Positions 57,471 to 64,000 of a stretch of 64,000 bases of DNA are shown piece after piece. The notes below the pieces were generated by a model. The model worked only from the letters and a program-made list of their open reading frames with translations. It did not search any database and was not told where the DNA came from. The position numbers were made by a program, and so were the translations under genes. Each line of letters opens with the position of its first letter. Position 1 is the first letter of the stretch. This DNA comes from an uncultured candidate division Zixibacteria bacterium. GTDB lineage: Bacteria; Zixibacteria; MSB-5A5; GN15; PGXB01. The stretch is taken from contig CALAMC010000110.1 in assembly GCA_937925655.1 (NCBI GenBank), positions 41,958 to 105,957 of the forward strand, given 5' to 3'.

Positions 57471-58928
57471 ATGTCACAAAAACAATTAATATTCGAAAAA
57501 ACCTCGCCTGGAGTCGAGGGTTGCCCTATGCCGGATACTCAAAAATCCGAAAGGGAATTGCTGAATTTGATTCCTGCGAAGTATCGTCGCGAACGCGATG
57601 CCGAATTGCCCGAACTGGCCGAAGGTGAAGTCATGCGTCATTTTGTCGGGCTATCGGTCAAGAATCACCATATCGAGAAGGGGTTTTATCCCCTCGGTTC
57701 CTGCACCATGAAGTATAATCCCAAGGTCAACGACAGGGCCGCGGGACTGCCGGGGTTTGTCGACCAGCATCCCCTGGCCCCGTGCCGGACATCCCTGGGA
57801 ACGTTGCGGATTATGGATGAATTGCAGACGGCGCTAAAGGAGATTTCCGGGTTTGACGCCGTTTCGCTTCAGCCGGTGGCGGGAGCCCAGGGGGAGTTTG
57901 CGGGGCTTTTGATAATCAGGGCATACCACAAGGATCAGGGTAACGTCCGTAAAAAGATTCTGATTCCCGATTCGGCCCATGGTACCAATCCGGCTTCGGT
58001 CACTCTGGCCGGTTACGAAACGGTGCAGATAAAATCCGGCCCCGATGGCATTATCTCGGCCGAGACTGTGCGGCAGGCCATGAACAGCGAAGTCGCGGGC
58101 CTGATGCTGACCAATCCCAACACCGTCGGGCTGTTTGAATCGAATATTGAGGAAATCGCTCGGGTGGTGCACGAAGCCGGGGGATTGATTTATATGGACG
58201 GCGCCAATCTTAATGCCCAGATGGGTATTGTCCAGCCGGGCAAAATCGGATTCGATATTTTACATTTCAATTTGCACAAGACTTTTTCGACGCCGCATGG
58301 GGGCGGTGGACCGGGAGCCGGTGCCGTTGGTGTCGTGAAGAAGCTTGAACCGTATTTGCCGTTGCCGGTACTATCACGAAAAGCAGATGAGGACAACCGT
58401 CTGTTTCTGGATTATGATCGGCCCAAATCAATCGGACGACTGCACGGCTTTTATGGTAACATGGCCAATGTTATTCGGGCTTATACATATATCCGGTCAC
58501 TGGGTGGCAGCGGTTTGAGAGAGGCTTCGGAGAATGCCATATTGAATGCCAATTACCTGCGTGTATTGCTTAGAGACGAATTCGAGATGCCCTATGATAA
58601 AATCTGCCAGCATGAATTCGTGCTGTCGTGCAATCGCCAGAAAAAGACGGGGGTGAAAGCTCTGGACATGGCCAAACGTCTTTTGGATTTCGGGTTTCAT
58701 GCCCCGACGGTTTATTTCCCACTGATTGTTCCGGAAGCGTTCATGATCGAGCCGACCGAAACCGAGAGCAAGGAGACGCTCGATGAATTCGCCGAAACCC
58801 TGATTCGTATATCGGGTGAGGCACGGGAGAATCCGGAATTGCTGCATCACGCGCCCCACGCGACGCCGGTTCGTCGCCTTGATGAAGTGCGTGCCGCGCG
58901 TGAGCAGGACGTTTGTTTTAAAGGATAA
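57471..58928 (+). CDS. gcvPB: glycine dehydrogenase (decarboxylating) subunit 2
   Basis: 485 residues. KGFYPLGSCTMKYNPK, SLQPVAGAQGEFAGLL, HGTNPASVTLAGY and the PLP-lysine segment NLHKTFSTPHGGGGPG (Lys270) are intact. It is the catalytic half of the split P protein and pairs with GcvPA. A strong terminator follows the stop. Confidence 0.95.
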   Translation: MSQKQLIFEKTSPGVEGCPMPDTQKSERELLNLIPAKYRRERDAELPELAEGEVMRHFVGLSVKNHHIEKGFYPLGSCTMKYNPKVNDRAAGLPGFVDQHPLAPCRTSLGTLRIMDELQTALKEISGFDAVSLQPVAGAQGEFAGLLIIRAYHKDQGNVRKKILIPDSAHGTNPASVTLAGYETVQIKSGPDGIISAETVRQAMNSEVAGLMLTNPNTVGLFESNIEEIARVVHEAGGLIYMDGANLNAQMGIVQPGKIGFDILHFNLHKTFSTPHGGGGPGAGAVGVVKKLEPYLPLPVLSRKADEDNRLFLDYDRPKSIGRLHGFYGNMANVIRAYTYIRSLGGSGLREASENAILNANYLRVLLRDEFEMPYDKICQHEFVLSCNRQKKTGVKALDMAKRLLDFGFHAPTVYFPLIVPEAFMIEPTETESKETLDEFAETLIRISGEARENPELLHHAPHATPVRRLDEVRAAREQDVCFKG

Positions 58929-58949
58929 CGATTTTATATTCCATAATAT

Positions 58950-58989
58950 GCGCCGATGGCTTGATTTAATCCATCGGCGCTTTTATTTT
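58950..58989 (+). terminator. Rho-independent terminator after gcvPB
   Basis: GCGCCGATGG (58950-58959), 11-nt loop, CCATCGGCGC (58971-58980), then TTTTATTTT. It ends just before the ECF ATPase start codon. Confidence 0.88.
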
Positions 58990-58996
58990 GGTGCCT

Positions 58997-60580
58997 ATGA
59001 TTAAGTTTGATCGGGTCGGATTTGCATATTCTGACGGAAAAAAGATATTCGACAGCCTGTCATTCGAGATAAAGCCGGGTGAACAGGTGGCTGTGGTAGG
59101 CGGCAACGGTTCCGGCAAAACCACTCTGATGCTTCTTATCGATGGCATTCTTACGGCGGGATCCGGCAAAATCGAAATCGACGGGCTAAACCCGGCCTGC
59201 GAAAAAGACAGGGGAGAGCTCCGGCGCAAGGTTGGGTTTGTTTTTCAGGATCCGGATAATCAGCTGGTTTCGACCACGGTTGAACGGGAAATCGCGTTTT
59301 CGCTGGAAAATATGAATGTCCGGCATCCGGAATTAGCCGATCGGGTGCAGCGCCTGATCGATGGTTTCGGGATGCGGGCCATGATGACCCGACTGACTTC
59401 GGAATTGTCGGGCGGTGAAAAGCAGAAACTGGCGCTGGCGGCGGTAATGGTCACCCGGCCGAGCGTCCTGATTCTCGATGAACCGGGTTCGTTTCTCGAT
59501 GAATCCGGAAAGCGGTTATTATCCCGGACGGTTAAAGACCTGGTTGCGCAAAATCCCCGGCTGATAGTTTTACGGGTCACCCAGTATGCCCGGGTGGCGA
59601 TGGAATATGAGCGAATAATTGTCCTGCATAACGGTGCCATCGTGGCCGATGGTTCGGCCTCCGAAGTTTATGGCGAACTGGAGCGATGTCATCGATGGAG
59701 CATCGATGTCCCACTGCAATATCGCCTGTCTTCAATGGCAGATTTTGCAGGCAACAATCGGGCTGTTGAGCCGGAGAGATTTATAACTGGCTCTGATGTG
59801 TCCGGTTCAAGTATAAGACTGCAAGACGTTTCTTTTGGTTATGACCCGAACAATGCTATACTGGGCCAGGTTAATGCTGTATTTGAAAGCGGTCGTGTTT
59901 ATGCCGTCGTCGGGCCGTCGGGCAGCGGTAAATCGACTTTATTGCAGATATTGGCGGGGCTGTTAAAGCCGACCGGCGGTGACATAGTCTATGATGGTTT
60001 CGAGCCGTGGCCCGGCAATATAGCTTTATCTTTCCAGCAGGCGGAAAAACAATTTTTCCTGGAGACGGTTGACAAAGAACTTCGTTTCGGAGCGGAAAAC
60101 CTCGCGATTGGATATATCGATGATATAATTGAACAATGCTATCAGGCCATCGATTTTGAAAGGGTGCAATTTGCCGACCGCGATCCGTTCACATTGTCCG
60201 GCGGTGAACAACGACGGCTGGCGTTTGGGACGATTCTTGCGGTCGACCCTAAATTCATCTTATTCGATGAACCCACCTGTGCCCTGGATGCTCGTGGAAC
60301 GGATCTGTTTATGGGGCTGGTCCAAAGATTGCGGGCCGATGGCAAAGCGGTGGTGCTTGTCTCTCACGATGGCAACCTGGTGCTGGAATTGGCGGAGGAG
60401 ATATATGTTATAGACTACGGTACCCTCTCCGATCCGTACGACAAAGAGACATTTTTCCGGTCGGTCGATTATTCGGCGTACCTGTCGATGCCGGGGGCTA
60501 TAAAATATCAACTTGATAAAATGGGCCGCATTGAATACCTGTCCGAAAGAGAGCTGCTCAAAGCACGTCGCGCCCTTTAG
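58997..60580 (+). CDS. fused two-domain ECF/cobalt-type ABC transporter ATPase
   Basis: 527 residues from the ATG at 58997 (TTG and GTG at 58988/58991 are also possible). Two complete ABC domains: first with Walker A GGNGSGKTTLML, signature LSGGEKQK and Walker B LILDEPGSFLDESG; second with GPSGSGKSTLLQ, LSGGEQRRLAF and FILFDEPTCALD. The order matches fused EcfA1/EcfA2-type proteins that power uptake of vitamins or metals. No EcfT or S component is adjacent. It follows the gcvPB terminator directly, so expression may be by read-through or a promoter inside the gcvPB end. Confidence 0.85.
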   Translation: MIKFDRVGFAYSDGKKIFDSLSFEIKPGEQVAVVGGNGSGKTTLMLLIDGILTAGSGKIEIDGLNPACEKDRGELRRKVGFVFQDPDNQLVSTTVEREIAFSLENMNVRHPELADRVQRLIDGFGMRAMMTRLTSELSGGEKQKLALAAVMVTRPSVLILDEPGSFLDESGKRLLSRTVKDLVAQNPRLIVLRVTQYARVAMEYERIIVLHNGAIVADGSASEVYGELERCHRWSIDVPLQYRLSSMADFAGNNRAVEPERFITGSDVSGSSIRLQDVSFGYDPNNAILGQVNAVFESGRVYAVVGPSGSGKSTLLQILAGLLKPTGGDIVYDGFEPWPGNIALSFQQAEKQFFLETVDKELRFGAENLAIGYIDDIIEQCYQAIDFERVQFADRDPFTLSGGEQRRLAFGTILAVDPKFILFDEPTCALDARGTDLFMGLVQRLRADGKAVVLVSHDGNLVLELAEEIYVIDYGTLSDPYDKETFFRSVDYSAYLSMPGAIKYQLDKMGRIEYLSERELLKARRAL

Positions 60581-60647
60581 ATTGCGAGATATGGCTGTTG
60601 TTCGGAAAAGGCTTTCTAAAATTCCGGCAAATTTCCTGTAATTACAC

Positions 60648-60675
60648 TTGACCGCCGACGAAATTATTATATAAT
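60648..60675 (+). promoter_or_regulatory. sigma-70-like promoter of the pyrR-pyrB-pyrC operon
   Basis: TTGACC (60648-60653), 16-bp spacer, TATAAT (60670-60675). The expected start is near 60682, so the leader is about 140 nt. A perfect palindrome CTTTAAAA-CC-TTTTAAAG (60683-60700) is at the very 5' end of that leader. Confidence 0.75.
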
Positions 60676-60698
60676 TTCATAACTTTAAAACCTTTTAA

Positions 60699-60727
60699 AG
60701 TCGTCCGGAGAGGCGGCAAAAGGAGTG
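60699..60727 (+). promoter_or_regulatory. candidate PyrR-binding RNA element
   Basis: The segment TCCGGAGAGGC-GGCAAAAGGA at about 60704-60724 resembles the loop/bulge consensus of PyrR-bound leaders (a purine-rich AGAGAGGC followed by GCAAGG). A short GC hairpin with a T7 tract (60759-60781) follows, which could be the attenuator terminator. pyrR itself is the first gene downstream. Confidence 0.6.
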
Positions 60728-60758
60728 TGTATATGCATATAACCCCAATCTGATATTC

Positions 60759-60781
60759 CCCGGGTCGCGGGCTATTTTTTT
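60759..60781 (+). terminator. candidate attenuator in the pyr leader
   Basis: CCCG (60759-60762), loop GGTCG, CGGG (60768-60771), then a run of seven T (60775-60781). The stem is short, so the assignment depends on the adjoining PyrR-like element. Confidence 0.45.
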
Positions 60782-60821
60782 ATGGACAATTTATCAATTT
60801 AATAATGGACAAGGAGGCAGA

Positions 60822-61385
60822 TTGCAAAATATTAGCGGTGAAGTTTTGCTTGATAGCGAAGGTATGGATCGCGCCATCACCAGAATCTCGCACGAAATTC
60901 TGGAGAAAAACCGTGGGGCCGGCTCACTGGTTTTAATTGGCATTCTGTCACGCGGGGCCGATCTTGCCAAGCGCATCGCTCGCAAAATTAAGGAAATTGA
61001 AAATATTGAGGTCCCGGTCGGGCTTTTGGATATAAATCTTTATCGCGATGACGTCCATTCCAAGCTTGACCAGCCTATCATTCAAAAGACGGAAATTCTA
61101 TTTGATATCGTCGATCGCGACGTAATTCTGGTCGATGACGTGCTATTCACCGGTCGAACCATCCGTTCGGCGCTGGAAGCAATCGTGGATTTTGGCCGAC
61201 CCCGATCCATTCAACTGGCCGTCCTTATCGACCGCGGTCATAGAGAATTGCCGATACGGCCCGATTTTGTCGGCAAAAATATCCCCACGTCGAAAGACGA
61301 CCGGGTTCTGGTACGCCTTAAAGAACGCGACGAGAAAGATGTCGTCGTCTCACAAAAGAATGGATTGAAGGGGGGCGGCAAATGA
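60822..61385 (+). CDS. pyrR: PyrR bifunctional regulator/uracil phosphoribosyltransferase
   Basis: 187 residues from a TTG at 60822, four bases after GGAGG (60813-60817); no ATG in frame nearby. PRPP-binding motif VILVDDVLFTGRTIRSALEAI and PIRPDFVGKNIPTSKDDRVLVRL are typical of PyrR. It binds UMP/UTP and the operon leader RNA, and has weak UPRTase activity. It overlaps pyrB by 4 bp (ATGA). Confidence 0.95.
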   Translation: MQNISGEVLLDSEGMDRAITRISHEILEKNRGAGSLVLIGILSRGADLAKRIARKIKEIENIEVPVGLLDINLYRDDVHSKLDQPIIQKTEILFDIVDRDVILVDDVLFTGRTIRSALEAIVDFGRPRSIQLAVLIDRGHRELPIRPDFVGKNIPTSKDDRVLVRLKERDEKDVVVSQKNGLKGGGK

Positions 61386-62332
61386 CTTCGTCTACCCTGC
61401 AATCAAGACATCTGCTCGGTCTGGAAGGCGTCACCCGCGAGGAAATTAAACTCATCCTCGATACCGCCGAGACTTTTCGCGAAATTATCGACCGACCCAT
61501 CAAAAAGGTTCCGACTTTGCGCGGCATCACTGTCCTTAACCTTTTTTATGAACCCTCGACGAGGACGCGCATCTCCTTTGAGCTGGCTGAAAAACGCCTG
61601 TCGGCCGACAGCGTGAATTTTGCCAAGACCGGTTCATCGGTCTCCAAGGGGGAAACTCTCAAAGATACCGTTCGTAATATTGAATCCTTGAAAATAGACA
61701 TGATTGTCATCCGGCATTCCTCCAGCGGGTCACCGTACTTCTTAACCCAGTTTGTCGATTCTAATGTTATCAACGCCGGTGACGGTTCCCACGAGCATCC
61801 GACCCAGGCCTTGCTGGATATGCTGACCATTCGCCAGAAGTACGGTAAACTGGACGGCCTGCGGGTAGTGCTTATCGGCGACGTCAAACATTCGCGGGTG
61901 GTCCGGTCCAATATCTGGGGTTTGAAAACGATGGGGGCATCGGTGGCCGTCTGCGGGCCATCCACGCTACTGCCGTACGAAGTCGAAAAATTCGGCGTGG
62001 ACATATTTACCGATCTGGATGAAGCTCTCGACGGGGCCGACGTGGTTAACGTCATGCGCATTCAACTGGAACGTCAACAGGCGGGGCTTTTGCCGTCACT
62101 TCGTGAGTACACCAACCTGTTCGGAATGACCCGGGATCGATTGCACCGGTTAAACAAGAATTACACGATCATGCATCCGGGGCCGATGAATCGCGGTGTT
62201 GAAATTACGCCCGAAGTCGCCGACAGCGAATCCTCGGTGATATTAAACCAGGTGACCAACGGCCAGGCGGTGCGTATGGCCGTTTTGTACCTGTTGTCCG
62301 GCAAGAAAGAAGAGCGGGGGGAGGAGGCCTAA
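61382..62332 (+). CDS. pyrB: aspartate carbamoyltransferase catalytic subunit
   Basis: 316 residues. Carbamoyl-phosphate motif FYEPSTRTRISFE (Ser-Thr-Arg-Thr-Arg at 59-63), HPTQALLDM, and HPGPMNRGVEI near the end are present. It makes carbamoyl aspartate in pyrimidine synthesis. No regulatory pyrI is found next to it. pyrC begins immediately after its stop codon. Confidence 0.96.
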   Translation: MTSSTLQSRHLLGLEGVTREEIKLILDTAETFREIIDRPIKKVPTLRGITVLNLFYEPSTRTRISFELAEKRLSADSVNFAKTGSSVSKGETLKDTVRNIESLKIDMIVIRHSSSGSPYFLTQFVDSNVINAGDGSHEHPTQALLDMLTIRQKYGKLDGLRVVLIGDVKHSRVVRSNIWGLKTMGASVAVCGPSTLLPYEVEKFGVDIFTDLDEALDGADVVNVMRIQLERQQAGLLPSLREYTNLFGMTRDRLHRLNKNYTIMHPGPMNRGVEITPEVADSESSVILNQVTNGQAVRMAVLYLLSGKKEERGEEA

Positions 62333-63646
62333 ATGACGGTTAACGGAAATGATATAATTATCGCCGGTGGGCGAGTAATCGATCCTGCCCTCGGTTTCGG
62401 CAAGGAAGCGGACGTTATAATCAGGAACGGCAAAATCGAGAACATTATCACCCCGATTAAAGCGAAAAGAACATATGAAGATGTCGCTCCCGATAAAATT
62501 ATCGATGCCACCGGAAACCTGGTCGTTCCGGGTCTGATAGATATGCACGTGCACCTCCGGGAGCCGGGCCGCGAAGACGAAGAAACCATTGTCACCGGCT
62601 GTCAGGCCGCGGCCGCCGGAGGTTTCACCTCGGTGTGCTGTATGCCCAATACCGATCCGGTGATAGACAATCAGGAAACGGTGAAGTTCGTTATTTCGAG
62701 GGCGCAGGAAGCGATCGCCAATGTCTATGTGATCGCGGCCATAACCAAAAAAAGTGAGGGTAAGGAATTGGCCGAAATCGGCGATCTGGTCAAGGCCGGG
62801 GCGGTGGCCATATCCGACGATGGACATTTTCTTCAAAATCCCGAACTCATGCGGCGGGCGCTGGAATACGCGGGCATGTTCGATATTCCCATCATCACTC
62901 ACGCGGAAGATAGTTTCCTCAGTGCCGGGGCGGTCATGAATGAGTCCTATCAGTCCACACGGTTGGGCCTGAAAGGCTCGCCTTCGGTTGCCGAAGAAAT
63001 CGCCGTCCTGCGCGATATCAAGCTGGCCGAGTTCATCGGGGGGCGGGTGCATATCGCCCATGTGTCGACTGCCGGAACGGTGGCGGCTATAAGGAGTGCC
63101 AAGGCCAATGGCGTGAAAATAACCGCCGAAGCGACGCCACATCATTTTACTCTGACCGATGAAGAAATCGGCAAACGGTTCGATACCAATCTGCGGGTCA
63201 ATCCACCGCTTCGGACGCGTAAAGATGTCGAGGCGGTGATAGCGGGACTGGTGGATGGCACGATCGACTGCATTGCCTCCGACCATGCCCCGCACGCCGA
63301 AGAAGAAAAGGATGTCGAGTTCGATCTGGCGCCGCCGGGAATGATCGGGCTGGAGACAACATTGGGCCTGGTGAAAACTCAATTGATTGACAAAGGCTAT
63401 TTAAACTGGGCCGACGCCATCAGGAAAATGACAATCAATCCGGCTCGAATTTTGGGACTTCCCGGAGGGACCCTTGAAATCGGTTCGGCGGCCGATATAA
63501 CCATCATTGACCCGGAACGCAAATGGACGGTTGAAAGAAATAAGTTTCGATCCAAATCCAAAAATTCACCATTCATCGGCCGGGAGTTAATCGGCCAGGT
63601 AGGTCATACTATACTGGGTGGCCGGGTCGTTTATAAAAGTGATTAG
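62333..63646 (+). CDS. pyrC: dihydroorotase PyrC (class I)
   Basis: 437 residues, amidohydrolase fold. Metal motif MHVHLREPG (His72, His74), AGGFTSVCCMPNTDP, HAEDSFLSAG, HIAHVSTAG and ASDHAPHAEEEKD are complete, so this is an active class I enzyme rather than the inactive PyrC' form. It closes carbamoyl aspartate to dihydroorotate. The ATG follows the pyrB TAA with no gap. A perfect 12-bp palindrome (63663-63688) without a T-tract lies downstream. Confidence 0.95.
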   Translation: MTVNGNDIIIAGGRVIDPALGFGKEADVIIRNGKIENIITPIKAKRTYEDVAPDKIIDATGNLVVPGLIDMHVHLREPGREDEETIVTGCQAAAAGGFTSVCCMPNTDPVIDNQETVKFVISRAQEAIANVYVIAAITKKSEGKELAEIGDLVKAGAVAISDDGHFLQNPELMRRALEYAGMFDIPIITHAEDSFLSAGAVMNESYQSTRLGLKGSPSVAEEIAVLRDIKLAEFIGGRVHIAHVSTAGTVAAIRSAKANGVKITAEATPHHFTLTDEEIGKRFDTNLRVNPPLRTRKDVEAVIAGLVDGTIDCIASDHAPHAEEEKDVEFDLAPPGMIGLETTLGLVKTQLIDKGYLNWADAIRKMTINPARILGLPGGTLEIGSAADITIIDPERKWTVERNKFRSKSKNSPFIGRELIGQVGHTILGGRVVYKSD

Positions 63647-63662
63647 TTGATGATTTAGAATC

Positions 63663-63688
63663 AACGGGCGGCATTGATGCCGCCCGTT
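63663..63688. terminator. palindrome after pyrC
   Basis: AACGGGCGGCAT (63663-63674), 2-nt spacer, ATGCCGCCCGTT (63677-63688). A stable hairpin, but no U-tract follows on either strand, so termination by the Rho-independent route is uncertain. Confidence 0.45.
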
Positions 63689-63729
63689 ACCATTGGAATG
63701 CGCTAATGGGCATCAAGGCTTTTGGTTTA

Positions 63730-63918
63730 TCATAAGCCCATCATTTTTTTCAATTGTCTGCTACCCGCCGAAGGTTTTCCCATGCCGCCTCTTATTACGC
63801 CTTTTATCCCCCATTTTGGCAAATTCTTTGTCTGTTGGGTATTTAATAGGTTTGGATTTTGGCTTTTGGCGGATTGTATAAGGAAGCGTTCCAAATCTCT
63901 TATTATTGCTTTCGACAT
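63730..63918 (-). CDS. possible small protein, 62 aa
   Basis: ATG at 63918 with AGGAAG about twelve bases upstream; basic, Gly-rich end (GGMGKPSAGSRQLKKMMGL). A second frame on the same strand (63761-63985) is also open, so neither is secure. No family recognised. The stretch 63647-64000 otherwise shows only the palindrome at 63663-63688. Confidence 0.3.
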   Translation of the reverse strand: MSKAIIRDLERFLIQSAKSQNPNLLNTQQTKNLPKWGIKGVIRGGMGKPSAGSRQLKKMMGL

Positions 63919-64000
63919 TTTTATCTTGCTTCCTGGTTGGGTAATAAAGAGTTCTTGTCAAGAGTTGTGTAAATTTAATTTTCAAGCAGCGTGTCTTTCG

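Noticed and set aside
62243..63382. A 379-codon open frame on the minus strand.
   Set aside because: It is antisense to pyrC and pyrB, which are certain; no family features.
63761..63985. A 74-codon frame at the end of the window.
   Set aside because: It competes with another frame on the same strand, has no ribosome site I can support and no known features.

Overview
The window looks like a chromosomal segment of an uncultured-type diderm bacterium, most plausibly from the FCB superphylum (a candidate phylum of the Zixibacteria kind). This placement is inferred from style and was not tested by phylogeny. The evidence for a Gram-negative envelope is a complete tolQ-tolR-tolA-tolB-pal-cpoB operon, LPS heptose genes (hldA and a separate hldE-type adenylyltransferase), an outer-membrane barrel protein, two PorV/PorQ-like proteins beside a surface protein with a FlgD/T9SS-like C-terminal domain, and several lipoboxes. 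Class II (B12-dependent) ribonucleotide reductase with ThyX suggests DNA-precursor synthesis that does not need oxygen. I saw no rRNA, tRNA, CRISPR array, transposase or prophage.

Layout: 1-5.3 kb (+) holds a 5'-truncated BNR-repeat surface protein, two PorV/PorQ proteins and an isocitrate/isopropylmalate-type dehydrogenase. 5.4-11.6 kb (-) is a dinB - dnaE2-like - ligA unit preceded by a tandem array of 16-bp palindromic units. 11.7-16.8 kb (-) is the Tol-Pal operon with a strong promoter. 17.4-21.2 kb (-) is a MutL-type ASKHA ATPase followed by two poorly known genes, with no mutase nearby. 21.4-28.1 kb holds a SemiSWEET transporter, a CPBP protease, an M28 peptidase with an altered metal site, an AT-rich AIPR-domain gene, an FAD oxidoreductase and a CBS-domain ClC channel. 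28.1-28.6 kb carries a promoter, a 31-codon Gly-rich peptide gene and a terminator.

28.6-39.2 kb (-) is rich in signalling: a Ser/Thr kinase with TPRs directly coupled to a GAF-PAS histidine kinase, an outer-membrane protein, a Nudix hydrolase, and an RsbU-like phosphatase, RsbW-like kinase and STAS protein (a partner-switching module without a visible sigma factor). 39.8-44.8 kb (+) has thyX, nrdJ, a roadblock-like gene, acpS and pyrE. 44.8-46.6 kb is an AT-rich restriction-modification pair: a NotI-family nuclease with a D12-class adenine methyltransferase. 46.6-48.7 kb (-) holds a DUF1858 protein and the two heptose genes, embedded in a cluster of hairpin repeats.

48.8-60.6 kb (+) is a run of metabolic genes: M24 peptidase, accB, pilT, accC, gcvH, gcvPA, a DUF2007-like protein, a thioredoxin/TPR lipoprotein, gcvPB and a fused ECF-type ATPase. 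60.6-63.6 kb (+) is a pyrR-pyrB-pyrC operon with a promoter and a leader that resembles the PyrR-binding RNA element. The items I rate most worth a second look are the palindrome array before dinB, the dispersed hairpin family tagged CGTAGG, the R-M pair whose methylase chemistry does not fit the NotI site, the small GGWGGG peptide gene, the structured leader of the histidine kinase and the orphan MutL locus.
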